Source: Methylobacterium mesophilicum
GTDB taxonomy: Bacteria > Pseudomonadota > Alphaproteobacteria > Rhizobiales > Beijerinckiaceae
Direction of reading: 5' to 3'
NCBI RefSeq assembly: GCF_022179445.1
Contig: NZ_BPQU01000004.1
Coordinates: 88,501-152,500, forward strand
DNA length: 64,000 bases
Shown: in pieces, positions 28,259 to 37,379 of the stretch
How the letters are laid out: each line of letters begins with the position of its first letter
Position numbering within the stretch: position 1 is the first letter of the stretch
Notes under the pieces: generated by a model
The model's database searches: none
What the model was told of the DNA's origin: nothing
Seen by the model: the letters and a program-made list of their open reading frames with translations, nothing else
Position numbers and translations under genes: made by a program

Positions 28259-28693
28259 TCAGGCCGTCGGTGCGCGCACGCCGTAATAATCCTCGATCTT
28301 CCCGCGGTAGTTCGGGTCGGCGAAGGCGTCCTCGCCCGGGCCGTGGCTGGGGGCGCCGGCAAGGTTGCCCGGATCGATGTCGACCACGTAGCCGCCGAGT
28401 TCGGTGCTGTAGGTCAACGCCTTCCAGGGCAGGGGGTGGTGGTTCTCGCCAAGGCCCAGGAAGCCCCCGAAGGCCAGCACCGCGTAGGCGACCTGCCCGG
28501 TGACCTTATCCACCATGAAGTTGTACACGGCCCCGAGGTGTTTCCCCTCGCGGTCGTAGACCGCCGTGCCTTCGACCTTGTTCGAGGCGATCAGGCGGGC
28601 GGTCTCGTCGATGGCGATGCCCTCGCCGGTGGGATCGAGCTCCAGGGAGCCCGTCTTTCTCACGGGACGCTCGGTGGGCAGATCCGTCGGCAT
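28259..28693 (-). CDS. PRC-barrel domain protein, cytoplasmic
   Basis: 144 residues without a signal peptide: DETARLIASNKVEGTAVYDR, then HLGAVYNFMVDKVTGQVAYA and FGGFLGLGENHHPLPW, a classic PRC-barrel. The rest, including YSTELGGYVVDIDP and a terminal EDYYGV, is typical of alphaproteobacterial stress-associated PRC proteins. The start is the ATG at 28693 with GGGAG upstream. It is the second PRC-barrel protein within 2 kb, but of a different type from the exported one. Confidence 0.88.
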   Translation of the reverse strand: MPTDLPTERPVRKTGSLELDPTGEGIAIDETARLIASNKVEGTAVYDREGKHLGAVYNFMVDKVTGQVAYAVLAFGGFLGLGENHHPLPWKALTYSTELGGYVVDIDPGNLAGAPSHGPGEDAFADPNYRGKIEDYYGVRAPTA

Positions 28694-28778
28694 GGTGACT
28701 CCCGGGTTACGCAGACCGGGCCGGCGGTTCCTCCGGCCCTGGTCACTAAACGCCGGGGCGGGAGCGGGTTCCGGTGGC

Positions 28779-29264
28779 TCAGAGATCCGCCAGCATCCCG
28801 GCATTGGCCCGGCGCTGGTTGATCCGGTCGCGGACCGAGCGGCTAGCCAGCAGCATCTCGAAGCCGAACGCGACGAGCGCGCAGAGCGTGCACAGGATCG
28901 CGGTCCCGAACAGGCCGAACAGCAGGCTCGCCACCGTGCTGTCGCGCAGGGCGCCGACGAACAGCGTCAGCACCGAGCCGCAGGTCGCGACGCCGCCGAG
29001 CGCGGCCAGGAACACCGCCGCGTCCAGAGCCAGCGAGCGCGTATGCAGCCGGTCGAGTCGCTGGCCCAGGATGATCCGCTCGGCCTCGCCGGCCCCGGCC
29101 AGCAGCGTCGAGACGCGCTCGGCTTGGTCGGCGACCCGCGCGAGACGGGCGCCGAAGACGTTGAGCAGCGTCGCGAGGCCGGACAGCAGGAAGACCGGGC
29201 TCAGGGCCACCTGGACGACGTGGGCCGTGCTTTCCAGGGTGGTGGATGTGATGGGATCGATCAT
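28779..29264 (-). CDS. DUF2721 family membrane protein
   Basis: 161 residues with three hydrophobic segments: VALSPVFLLSGLATLLNVF, FLAALGGVATCGSVLTLFVG and LLFGLFGTAILCTLCALVAF. The charged linker GARLARVADQAERVSTLL and the whole layout match DUF2721. Function unknown. I use the ATG at 29264 (MIDPITS); one lies four codons upstream at 29276. Confidence 0.85.
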   Translation of the reverse strand: MIDPITSTTLESTAHVVQVALSPVFLLSGLATLLNVFGARLARVADQAERVSTLLAGAGEAERIILGQRLDRLHTRSLALDAAVFLAALGGVATCGSVLTLFVGALRDSTVASLLFGLFGTAILCTLCALVAFGFEMLLASRSVRDRINQRRANAGMLADL

Positions 29265-29314
29265 GTTCGCGGGCACATGGACCCGGCGGCCCTGCGCGGC
29301 AATCCCGTGCGCGG

Positions 29315-29437
29315 TCAGACCAGCCCGCGAGGGGGTTCGAGGCCGGATGTGGCCGGCTCGGCCCGGATACCGAGGCCAAGACCGAGCACGAGCCCGGTGG
29401 CGAGCAGCAGCGCGAGCGCGAGAACCGGGGTAAACAT
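29315..29437 (-). CDS. Small predicted membrane protein (40 residues)
   Basis: An open frame of 40 residues, starting MFTPVLALALLLATGLVLG with a single membrane span, then IRAEPATSGLEPPRGLV. It sits upstream of DUF2721 on the same strand with a 50-base gap. No family is recognised. Strong hydrophobic/soluble partition supports a real small protein, but no convincing ribosome-binding site is seen. Confidence 0.4.
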   Translation of the reverse strand: MFTPVLALALLLATGLVLGLGLGIRAEPATSGLEPPRGLV

Positions 29438-29681
29438 GACTGTATTTCTCGGGCCTGATCGTTAAGAGCAGGTTTCGAGCGCGCGGTTTCGGCGGAATGT
29501 TCTTCGCGGCGGTGCAGATCGGCGGCTTCCGGTGTGGATTTCCGCGCCTGCCCTGTGGATGAGGGCCCCGTGAAGGCGATTTCCCCTTGGAACGGCGGCG
29601 GCACCGCTTAGTTGCTGCTATGCTGGCTCGGCCGTGGGGCGCTCATGCCCCGGCCTGCGGCCCGAGAACCGGAGGAAGTTT

Positions 29682-30053
29682 ATGGCCACGAAGACCGAGA
29701 AGGCTGCGCCGAAGGCGGCCAAGACCACGAAGGCCGACGAGCCGAAGGCCGCCAAGGCCGCGCCCGCGAAGGCTGCCAAGCCCGCCGCCACGAAGGCCGC
29801 CGGCGCGAAGCCGAACGCCCTGCAGCAGCCGCTGAAGCCGTCCGCCGAGCTCGGCGCGATCGTCGGCACGGCCGCGCTGGCCCGCGGCGAGGTGGTCAGC
29901 AAGGTGTGGGAATACATCAAGAAGCACAACCTGCAGAACCCCGAGAACAAGCGCGAGATCCTCGCCGACGACAAGCTCAAGAAGGTCTTCGGCAAGGACA
30001 AGTGCTCCATGTTCGAGATGAACAAGCATCTCGCGGCTCACCTGAAGTCTTGA
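29682..30053 (+). CDS. SWIB/MDM2-domain protein with Lys/Ala-rich N-terminus
   Basis: 123 residues. Residues 1-45 are a histone-H1-like Lys/Ala repeat (KAAPKAAKTTKADEPKAAK), and residues 48-123 form a SWIB domain (LQQPLKPSAELGAIVG, VVSKVWEYIKKHNLQNP, DDKLKKVFGKDKCSMFEM). GGAGGAAG precedes the ATG at 29682. Bacterial SWIB proteins are known in Chlamydiae and many alphaproteobacteria and are thought to bind DNA or chromatin-like complexes. The basic tail suggests a nucleoid-associated role, by inference. Confidence 0.92.
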   Translation: MATKTEKAAPKAAKTTKADEPKAAKAAPAKAAKPAATKAAGAKPNALQQPLKPSAELGAIVGTAALARGEVVSKVWEYIKKHNLQNPENKREILADDKLKKVFGKDKCSMFEMNKHLAAHLKS

Positions 30054-30151
30054 TCGTCTAAGCCCGCGTCCGGCGCCTCAGCCGGACCGGTGACTCTCGA
30101 TCGAACGGGGCCCGACGGCCCCGAGCCGACGACCGTTTCGATCGAAGCGGT

Positions 30152-30949
30152 CTACGCGAGACCTTGCAGGACACCGCCATCCACCCGCAGCGCAGCGCCC
30201 GTCGTGGCGCTCGCTGCCGGGCTGCAGAGGTAGGCGACCAGGTTCGCAACCTCCTCCACCGTCGCGAGACGCTTGATCAGCGACGACGGGCGATGCTCGG
30301 CCACGAAGGCCCGGCCCATCGCGTCGAGGTCGGCATCGGCCGCCCCTCCCGCCATCTGCTTCATGAACTCGGCGACGCCCTCCGACAGGGTCGGCCCGGG
30401 GAGCACGCTGTTGACCGTCACGCCGGTGCCGGCCACCGTCTGGGCGAGGCCGCGTGAGATCGCGAGCTGCGCGGTCTTCGTCATCCCGTAATGGACCATC
30501 TCGGTGGGCGTGTTGATGCCGGACTCGCTCGAGATGAAGATCACGCGGCCCCAGCCGCGCTCCGCCATGGCCGGGGCGTAGGCACGGGACAGGCGCACGC
30601 CGCTCATCACGTTCACGTCGTAGAAGCGCTGCCAGTCCGCGTCCGGGATCTCGAAGAACGGCTTCGGCTCGAAGATCCCGGTGTTGTTGACCAGGATGTC
30701 GACCACGGGCAGCCCCCGGACGAGAGCATCGACCCCTTCGGCGGTGGCCACGTCGCCCGGTGCCGCGAAGGCGCGGCCGGCCTTGGTCTCGCCGCGCAGC
30801 TTGGTCAGCGCCGCCTCGACCCGCTCGGCGGTGCGGCCGTTGACGCCGACCTCCGCGCCGAGGTCGCAGAGCTCCTTGGCGATGGCGTAGCCGATGCCGC
30901 CGGTCGAGCCGGTGACGAGGGCCTTCTTGCCGGTGAGGTCGAGGTCCAT
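30152..30949 (-). CDS. Short-chain dehydrogenase/reductase
   Basis: 265 residues of the classical SDR family: cofactor motif TGSTGGIGYAIAKEL, NNTG for the NNAG motif, active-site Ser in FISSESG, and YGMTK with the catalytic Tyr and Lys. Substrate unknown. Start at 30949 with GGAG upstream. Confidence 0.93.
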   Translation of the reverse strand: MDLDLTGKKALVTGSTGGIGYAIAKELCDLGAEVGVNGRTAERVEAALTKLRGETKAGRAFAAPGDVATAEGVDALVRGLPVVDILVNNTGIFEPKPFFEIPDADWQRFYDVNVMSGVRLSRAYAPAMAERGWGRVIFISSESGINTPTEMVHYGMTKTAQLAISRGLAQTVAGTGVTVNSVLPGPTLSEGVAEFMKQMAGGAADADLDAMGRAFVAEHRPSSLIKRLATVEEVANLVAYLCSPAASATTGAALRVDGGVLQGLA

Positions 30950-31033
30950 GGGCGGAGACTCCGGGGCTTGGAACACGGGTTGTGGATATCGGCCCAACGC
31001 GCGCCAGGCCGGTCGGTGGCATACCGGGCTCGC

Positions 31034-32428
31034 CTAACCGCCCTTACCCCGCCGCAGGACGCTGGCGCAGCCGCCGATCGCGGCGAGCGCCACCGCGCAG
31101 GAGAGCGAGAGGGTAACGGCCCGTTCGGCGCCGAGCCCGTGGGTCAGCCCGAAGATCACCGCCACGAGGGCGGCGCCGAGCGATTGCCCGGTGAGGCGGG
31201 CCGTCGACTGCATGCCGCTTGCTCCGCCGGCGCGCTCCCGCGGCGCCGAGGTGACGATCACCTTGTTGTTGGGCGACTGGAACAGGCCGAAGCCGAGCCC
31301 GCACAGGGTCAGGCGCCAGACGATGTCGAGGGTGGCGGGCGCCTCGGGCAACAGCGTCATGCAGACGAGGCCGGCCGCCAGCATGGCGAGGCCGATGCCG
31401 CCCAGCAGACCGGGCGGGTAGCGGTCGGCCAGGCGCCCCGAGATCGGCGCCATCGCGGCCACCGCGATCGGCCAGGGGGTGAGCAGGAATCCGGTCTGGG
31501 TGCTGGAGAGGTGCAGCACGTCCTGGAAGTAGAACGGCAGCGCCACGTAGGACACCATCTGGGCGCAGAAGGAGGCCACCGATGTCGCCATCGACAGGGC
31601 GAAGGCGGGGATCCGCAGGAGGTCCACCGGCAGCAGCGGGGCGGGCAGCCGGATCTGGCGCCGCACGAACACGGTGCCGATCACCAGGGCGCCGACGAGT
31701 TCGGCGACGGCGATCGCTTGGCCCTCGGGGTCGCCGAGCCCGTCGATGCCGATGATCAGCAGGCCGAAGGTCAGCGCGTTGAGCACGGCGCTCACCAGGT
31801 CGAAGCGCCGCCCGCTCGCGGGGGTCGCCGGCAGGGTGCGCGTGGCCACCGCCAGGGCGAGCAGCCCCACCGGGACGTTGACCAGGAACAGCCAGGGCCA
31901 GCTCGCCACCGACAGGATCGCGGCCGCCACGGTCGGCCCCGCCGCCGAGGCCACCGCCACCACCAGGGCGACGTTGGCGACCCCCTGGCCGATCATCCGG
32001 TGCGGATAGATGAACCGCACGAAGCCGATGTTGACGCTCATGATCGCCGCGGCGCCGAGCCCCTGGACGATGCGCCCCGCAATCAGCAAGGGCAGGCTCG
32101 GCGCCAGCGCGCAGGCCAGCGACGCCGCGACGAACACCGCGAGCCCCGGCAGGTAGACCCGGCGGAAGCCGAAGATGTCGCCAAGCGATGCGAAGGGCAG
32201 GAGGCTCGCCGTCACGGCGATCTGGTAGGCGTTGACCACGAAGATCGCGTCGGCGGGCTTCACCGCCAGGTCCTTCGCCATCACGGGCAGGGCCACGTTG
32301 ACGATCGCCCCGTCGAGGACCGCCATGGTCATGGCCAGCCCGATCGCCGCCATCGCCAGGACGCGCTCCCGCGGCGGCAGGCCGTCGTGCTGGGTGGGGA
32401 CGCCTGTACCGGCCGGGACCTGCGCCAT
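31034..32428 (-). CDS. MFS multidrug-type exporter (14-segment DHA2-like)
   Basis: 464 residues. Typical DHA2 blocks: VLDGAIVNVALPVMAKDL, VNAYQIAVTASLLPFASLGD, FGFRRVYLPGLAVF, and RIVQGLGAAAIMSVN (motif C region). Likely a proton-driven exporter of drugs or other hydrophobic compounds. It follows the SDR gene's direction but is separated by 84 bases; no regulator is adjacent. Confidence 0.9.
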   Translation of the reverse strand: MAQVPAGTGVPTQHDGLPPRERVLAMAAIGLAMTMAVLDGAIVNVALPVMAKDLAVKPADAIFVVNAYQIAVTASLLPFASLGDIFGFRRVYLPGLAVFVAASLACALAPSLPLLIAGRIVQGLGAAAIMSVNIGFVRFIYPHRMIGQGVANVALVVAVASAAGPTVAAAILSVASWPWLFLVNVPVGLLALAVATRTLPATPASGRRFDLVSAVLNALTFGLLIIGIDGLGDPEGQAIAVAELVGALVIGTVFVRRQIRLPAPLLPVDLLRIPAFALSMATSVASFCAQMVSYVALPFYFQDVLHLSSTQTGFLLTPWPIAVAAMAPISGRLADRYPPGLLGGIGLAMLAAGLVCMTLLPEAPATLDIVWRLTLCGLGFGLFQSPNNKVIVTSAPRERAGGASGMQSTARLTGQSLGAALVAVIFGLTHGLGAERAVTLSLSCAVALAAIGGCASVLRRGKGG

Positions 32429-32598
32429 GCGCGCGCTCCTGCGGCGTCCCGGAGGGCCGGCGACGTCGGTTGCGGGGGGAGACCCGGGCGCGGATGCACC
32501 GCGGATGCCGGTTCCCTCTCGCGCAGCCGCGGCACAGCGTCGAGGGCCGTGGTGTGTCCTATGTCACGGCGCGGCGGGATTATTCGCCCGGCTATGCA

Positions 32599-33945
32599 TC
32601 AGGCGAGCATGTAGGTCAGGAGCGAGCGCAGCTGCGCGGGCTTGATCGGTTTGCGCAGCAACTCCGCGCCGGACCGCGCAACCTTCGCCTCGACCTCGCG
32701 AGAATGGTCGGCGGTTGTGACGATCACCGGCAGCGCCTCGCCGTAGAGGTCATTCAGGTACGCGGCGACGTCGAGCCCGCAGGCATCGTCGTCGAGGTGG
32801 TAGTCGAGGACCAGGATGTCGGGCCGCGGGGCTCCGGCCTGCATGGCGGCGCGGACCCCGGCCAAATCCCGGAAGGTCGAGACCCGGGCGTCCCAGTTCT
32901 GCAGCAGGCGCGCCAGGGCGTCGGCCGTCGCGGCGTCGTTCTCCACCGCCAGGACGTGGGCGCCGGACAGGCGGGTCAGCACGGGGGCCGGCAGCGCGAT
33001 GGCGGCCGGGATCGGACTCAGCGGCAGGCCCAGGGTCACCCGGGTGCCGTGGCCGGGCCGCGAGGCCAGGGTCAAAGGATGATCCAGCGCCTGGGCCATG
33101 CGCCGCACGATGGACAGGCCGAGGCCGAGGCCCGGCTCCTCCGCGGCGCCGGTCCGGGCGCCGCCCCGGAAGAACTCCTCGAAGACCAGGTCGTGCTCCT
33201 CGGCGGCGATGCCGCAGCCGGTATCGAACACGTCCACCCGGACCCCGCCGCCGGCGCGCCGCGCCGCGAGCACGATGCCGCCCGCGCCGGTGTAGCGGAT
33301 GGCGTTGGAGACCAGGTTCTGGACGATGCGCTGGAGCAGCATCACGTCGCTCGTGACCGTGAGGTCCGGGCAGCGCACGGCGAGCCGCAGGCCCTTGCGC
33401 TCGGCGAACGGCTTGAAGCTCCCCGCCAGCTCGGCGAGCAGGTCGGGCAGGAAGACCGGCTGCAACTGCGGCCGGACGATGCCGGCATCGAGCTTGGAGA
33501 TGTCCAGGAGCGTCTTGATCAGGTCCTCGATCGTCTGGAGGCCCCGCTCCACCCGGCCCGCAATGGTGCGCGCCTCGGGCGGCAGCGGCAGGTCGTCCAG
33601 CGCCGAGATCGAGAGGCGCGCGGCGTTCACGGGCTGCAGCAGATCGTGGCTCGCCGCCGCCAGGAACCGCGTCTTCGAGCGGTTGGCGGTCTCGGCCTCC
33701 TCCTTGGCCGCCGCCAGGGCTTCGTTCGAGCGCTCCAGGCGGTGCATCAGTCCGGTCAACTCCTCGGTACGGGTGCGGACGCGGCCCTCCAGCATGATCG
33801 CGGTCTGGAACAACGAGTAGGCGCTGCCGCGCTGATCCATGCTGCGCTCGACATGGGACATCAGCGCGGCGTTGATCCGCTCCAGCTTCTCGATCCGCCG
33901 GCGCAGGGAGGCGTCGGTCTCGAGCCCGCTCGGGTGAAGGGTCAT
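32599..33945 (-). CDS. Hybrid histidine kinase coupled to a FIST sensor protein
   Basis: 448 residues, cytosolic. An N-terminal coiled coil (RRRIEKLERINAALMSHVER and RTRTEELTGLMHRLERSNEAL) leads to HisKA with the phosphoacceptor His in LAAASHDLLQPVNAARLS. The ATPase has NLVSNAIRYT and GLGLGLSIVRRM, and the receiver has phosphoacceptor Asp in ILVLDYHLDDD. The ATG overlaps the FIST gene stop (ATGA), so they are cotranslated. The DLLQP phosphoacceptor context and FIST linkage resemble NahK/NosP-type sensing. Confidence 0.92.
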   Translation of the reverse strand: MTLHPSGLETDASLRRRIEKLERINAALMSHVERSMDQRGSAYSLFQTAIMLEGRVRTRTEELTGLMHRLERSNEALAAAKEEAETANRSKTRFLAAASHDLLQPVNAARLSISALDDLPLPPEARTIAGRVERGLQTIEDLIKTLLDISKLDAGIVRPQLQPVFLPDLLAELAGSFKPFAERKGLRLAVRCPDLTVTSDVMLLQRIVQNLVSNAIRYTGAGGIVLAARRAGGGVRVDVFDTGCGIAAEEHDLVFEEFFRGGARTGAAEEPGLGLGLSIVRRMAQALDHPLTLASRPGHGTRVTLGLPLSPIPAAIALPAPVLTRLSGAHVLAVENDAATADALARLLQNWDARVSTFRDLAGVRAAMQAGAPRPDILVLDYHLDDDACGLDVAAYLNDLYGEALPVIVTTADHSREVEAKVARSGAELLRKPIKPAQLRSLLTYMLA

Positions 33946-35183
33946 GATCCGGCCGGAACGGGCGGGTCGCCGGGCTCCGTGCCCCCGGTAAGCCCCTTGC
34001 CGATCGCGATGCCCGTGAAGGTCTGGTTGAGGTGCATCGCCCGGTACTGCTCGCCGAAGGTCTCGAAGCCGACGACGTTGTAGCGGCGGTACAGGTCGGC
34101 GATGCCGTGGCCCACCTGCCGGCTCTCGGCATCGAGCCGGCGCAGGACGCATTCGAAGCCGATGATCAGGTCTACGCCGCCCAAAGCCGTGTCGAGGCGG
34201 GCCAACTCGGTCCGGGTGGAGGCCACGATGTCGCGCGGCTCGGCCAGCGTCAGCACCACGCCCTCGTCGATGGCGCAGAAGAAGCTCAGCGAGCCGTCCT
34301 CGTTCATGCGGCGGATCGAGCGGCAGAAATACTCGCCGCCGACCTTCACGGCGAGCGGGTAGGCGGCAAAGCTCATCGGCGACAGGCCCTCGGGGTCGAG
34401 GCCGATCGCCATGGCGTATTCCCGCGCCGCCGGCTCGGCGTTGAGTTCGTGGATCGTGCGCCGCTCGCTGTCCGAGGCGGTGACCACGAACTTGGTCCCG
34501 GTCGGCTCGAAATTGTCGCTCTTGAAGATCTCGAACGGGAAATCGGTCTCGACCAGCACCAGCACCGCCGCGTTACGGTGGATCCGGCCGCCATGCAGCA
34601 GTACCGCGTCCCGGAAGCGCAGGTCGTCGCCCGCCGAACCGCCGACGATCGGGATTCCGTCGAGCGCCCACGCGATGGCCGAGACCACCGTCTCCTCCGC
34701 GTTGGCCAGCCCATCGATCAGCGACAGCGCGAAGCGGCGATGATCGATCGCCGGCGCCTCAGCTTCGCGGGATGACACCATCGGGTCCAGGGTCCGGCGC
34801 AGGGCGCGCACGGCCGAGGCGGTGCGCTCGACATCGAGGTGGTCGATGGCGTCGAGCACGGTCGAGACGATGCGGAAGCGCTCGAACGGGAAGGCGATTA
34901 CGACGAGGCCGCGATCGAGGCCGCCCGCCGGAGCGATGCCCCCCGACATCGAGCAGCCCGCGACGGGGACGCCGGGGAACTGCTTCTCCATGGCGTTAGC
35001 CAGGATCTCGGGGTCGTAATCGTGCGAGAAGAAGGCGACGATCTGGGACAGGGCCGGGGTACCGATCGCCCGCGCGATCGCGGAGACGGCGTCGGAGGCC
35101 GCGACGGCCTCCGTCCAGGCCGTCCAGATACCGCACGCATGGCGGCGCACTCCGGTCCCTTGAACCACGTTCCACCCCCTCAC
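33942..35183 (-). CDS. FIST domain sensor protein
   Basis: 413 residues: FIST N-terminal domain (VAFFSHDYDPEILANAMEKQFPG in part, PVAGCSMSGGIAPAGGL, GGSAGDDLRFRDAVLLHGG), then FIST-C (FAAYPLAVKVGGEYFCRSIR, IIGFECVLRRLD). FIST proteins sense small ligands, and some (NosP) bind haem and NO and control the linked kinase. Coupled to the hybrid kinase by a 4-base overlap. The ligand is not determined from sequence. Confidence 0.92.
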   Translation of the reverse strand: MRGWNVVQGTGVRRHACGIWTAWTEAVAASDAVSAIARAIGTPALSQIVAFFSHDYDPEILANAMEKQFPGVPVAGCSMSGGIAPAGGLDRGLVVIAFPFERFRIVSTVLDAIDHLDVERTASAVRALRRTLDPMVSSREAEAPAIDHRRFALSLIDGLANAEETVVSAIAWALDGIPIVGGSAGDDLRFRDAVLLHGGRIHRNAAVLVLVETDFPFEIFKSDNFEPTGTKFVVTASDSERRTIHELNAEPAAREYAMAIGLDPEGLSPMSFAAYPLAVKVGGEYFCRSIRRMNEDGSLSFFCAIDEGVVLTLAEPRDIVASTRTELARLDTALGGVDLIIGFECVLRRLDAESRQVGHGIADLYRRYNVVGFETFGEQYRAMHLNQTFTGIAIGKGLTGGTEPGDPPVPAGS

Positions 35184-35315
35184 ACCCCCTCGGCGAGCTT
35201 TGCCCTCGCTCTTCAGTGTCTTGCGCGGAGTATGTCGTGCACAACCGACCGGCGCAACGGGGCGTCGCGCCGTCGATTTCGGAGGCTGCGCGCCCGCGCG
35301 GAAACGCGGCGGCGC

Positions 35316-35897
35316 TCACTTCATGCAGACGTCTTCCGCCTTCGTGAAGGCGGCGGGTTTCGCCTCGTGGTCGGCCGGGCGGTTGCGTCCGACCACGCCA
35401 TCCGCGCGGGCGCGCAGATACGTGTAGATGTCCGGCATGTAGCACATGACGTTCCGGTTATCCCCGAATGCCGGCATGACCAGCTCCTGCGAGGCGTTCA
35501 CGTCCTTCTTGCCGCCGGTGATGATGCCGGCGAAGTGCGCGTAGTCCATGCCCTTGAGCGCATCGACCAGGGAGGGCGCGTAGGTGGACCCCATGCCGTC
35601 CGGGCCGTGGCAGACGATGCAGTTGGCGTTGTACCGCAGGTACCCGGACATCGTGTACCAATCGATTTTCTTGCCGCCGTCGGTGACGTGGTAGGTCGGA
35701 TCGCCGTTCTTGTCGGTGTACTGGCCGTCCTGGACCTTGGCCGGCTGCGTCGGGCCATCGCTCTTGAGATCGCCGGGACTCGTCTGCGGGGGCGATGGGG
35801 TGTCCGGGGTCGCGGCCGAGGCCGGGTCCGCCACCAGGGTTCCGATCACGAGCCCTGCGACTGCGAGCGCCGCGAGCGCATCCGTTGTGCACCGCAT
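35316..35897 (-). CDS. Periplasmic c-type cytochrome, methanol-metabolism-related four-cysteine type
   Basis: 193 residues: signal peptide to about residue 29 (ALAALAVAGLVIGTLVADPASA), one haem site CIVCH at 93-97, then DNRNVMCYMPDIYTYLRARADG and a terminal CMK. The extra cysteines and YLRARADGVVGRNRP pattern match the methanol-metabolism-related family of methylotrophs. It probably carries electrons in the periplasm, perhaps for a PQQ dehydrogenase. GGAGGAACGAC sits ideally before the ATG at 35897. No mxa or xox genes are nearby. Confidence 0.85.
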   Translation of the reverse strand: MRCTTDALAALAVAGLVIGTLVADPASAATPDTPSPPQTSPGDLKSDGPTQPAKVQDGQYTDKNGDPTYHVTDGGKKIDWYTMSGYLRYNANCIVCHGPDGMGSTYAPSLVDALKGMDYAHFAGIITGGKKDVNASQELVMPAFGDNRNVMCYMPDIYTYLRARADGVVGRNRPADHEAKPAAFTKAEDVCMK

Positions 35898-36159
35898 GTC
35901 GTTCCTCCAGCCGCCCAAGCGTTCTGATCCTTCAGGTGGCGGCGGTGGACAACGGCGCTCACGGCTCGCGAATGCCGTTGGAGATCTTCACGTTTTCGCG
36001 CGGGTCTCGGCCACCCGACGGCACGGGTGCCACAGGTCTGGGAATTCCTACGTCATCCGCGTTGCGCACAGCATTAACCTTTTGTTAATCCGCCGATTGC
36101 CGCCGGCCCCCCGGCGTGAGAGCTTTCGTTAACGAGAGCTTAACGGTTGGGTCACGGCG

Positions 36160-36852
36160 ATGCGGTTCGCGGGTTCCATGGTGCAGGGTTCGGTTCCCAG
36201 CTCTGCGCTGCGTCGGGTGGCTCGCAGCCGTCGCGTGCTGGCCGGCTTCGCCTGGGCCGCCCTGTGCTTCGCCGGCCTCGGCGCCGGGACGGTGCAGGCC
36301 CAGACCTTCGCCAGCCTGCCGTCCCCGCAGATCGGGGCCGAGCCCCAGGGCGCGGCGCGGCCGATCGCGGCCTGGGTGACGTTCTGCCAGTCCTACGCGG
36401 CGGAATGCGCCGTGGACCGCAGCGAGCCGGCGCGGATCACCCTGACCCCGGCGGTCTGGGCCACCATCGTCTCGGTCAACCGCCGGGTGAACAAGTCGGT
36501 CGAGCCGAAGACCGACATGGAGCATCTCCACGTCGCCGACCGCTGGGACCTGGCCGAGGACGGCATCGGCGATTGCGAGGACTTCCAGCTGCTCAAGCGC
36601 CACCTGTTGGCCGACGCCGGCCTGTCCCGCCGGGCGATGCGCATGACCGTGGTGATCGACGAGAAGGGCGAGGGCCACGCCGTGCTGACCCTGATCACCG
36701 ACCGCGGCGACCTGGTCCTCGACAACAAGACCAACGCGATCGTGCCGTGGCACAAGACCGGCTACGTGTTCATCAAGCGCGAGAGCCAGGACGCCACCGC
36801 GTGGGTCTCGCTCGGCGGCGTCACCTCGCCGGTCACCACCGCCAACCGCTGA
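36160..36852 (+). CDS. Bacterial transglutaminase-like cysteine peptidase (BTLCP)
   Basis: 230 residues with a signal peptide (AGFAWAALCFAGLGAGTVQA). The Cys-His-Asp triad is Cys139 (GDCEDF), His173 (GHAVLT) and Asp188 (LDNK), with the FCQSYAAEC disulfide-like pair near 76-83. Members of the family (e.g. LapG relatives) cleave surface adhesins or act in the periplasm. No adhesin or LapD-like gene is adjacent. The promoter region upstream (36060-36160) is AT-rich. Confidence 0.92.
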   Translation: MRFAGSMVQGSVPSSALRRVARSRRVLAGFAWAALCFAGLGAGTVQAQTFASLPSPQIGAEPQGAARPIAAWVTFCQSYAAECAVDRSEPARITLTPAVWATIVSVNRRVNKSVEPKTDMEHLHVADRWDLAEDGIGDCEDFQLLKRHLLADAGLSRRAMRMTVVIDEKGEGHAVLTLITDRGDLVLDNKTNAIVPWHKTGYVFIKRESQDATAWVSLGGVTSPVTTANR

Positions 36853-36981
36853 TCAGGGCGGTTCTCTGCACCGCGTCGGCCCATTCACAGGACGCGTCCG
36901 GACAGCCGGATTTCCATCCCGACCTTAAGCTTTCACTAACCTTGGCGGCGTCACCCTGTCTGCGGACCGAGTGCCCGATCC

Positions 36982-37299
36982 ATGTCGCCTGCCTCCCTCA
37001 TATCGCCCGTGCTGTTCGCCGCGATGCTGCTCGCCTCCGGGCCGGTGCAGGCGGGCGGCGAGACCGAGCTGCGCCACACGGGCTGGCGCGAGTGCCTCAG
37101 CCGCAACTTCCGGATCCAGGTCGCGCTCACGGACTCTGACCTCGCCGCGGATTCCGCGTTCCGGGCCTGCCGCAGTGCCGAGGACGCCTATCTCGCAGCC
37201 CTGGCGGGTTCACCGCTTCTCGACGGCGACGACGTCGCCCGCGCCCGCCCGATGCTCGCCGGCCGCGTCCGGGCCTGGCTGATCAGCAGCCGGGGGTGA
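36982..37299 (+). CDS. Small exported hypothetical protein
   Basis: 105 residues with a signal peptide (LISPVLFAAMLLASGPVQA) and one cysteine pair (RECLSRNF... and ACRSAEDAYL). No family recognised. 130 bases after the BTLCP gene on the same strand, so it could be in the same transcript. Confidence 0.7.
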   Translation: MSPASLISPVLFAAMLLASGPVQAGGETELRHTGWRECLSRNFRIQVALTDSDLAADSAFRACRSAEDAYLAALAGSPLLDGDDVARARPMLAGRVRAWLISSRG

Positions 37300-37379
37300 T
37301 GGGCCGGATCGGCACCGCTCGGGGGCCCACCCAGCAGTCGCTCACGCAGGCGTCTGGGGCCGGACAGGGCGTTGGGCCA

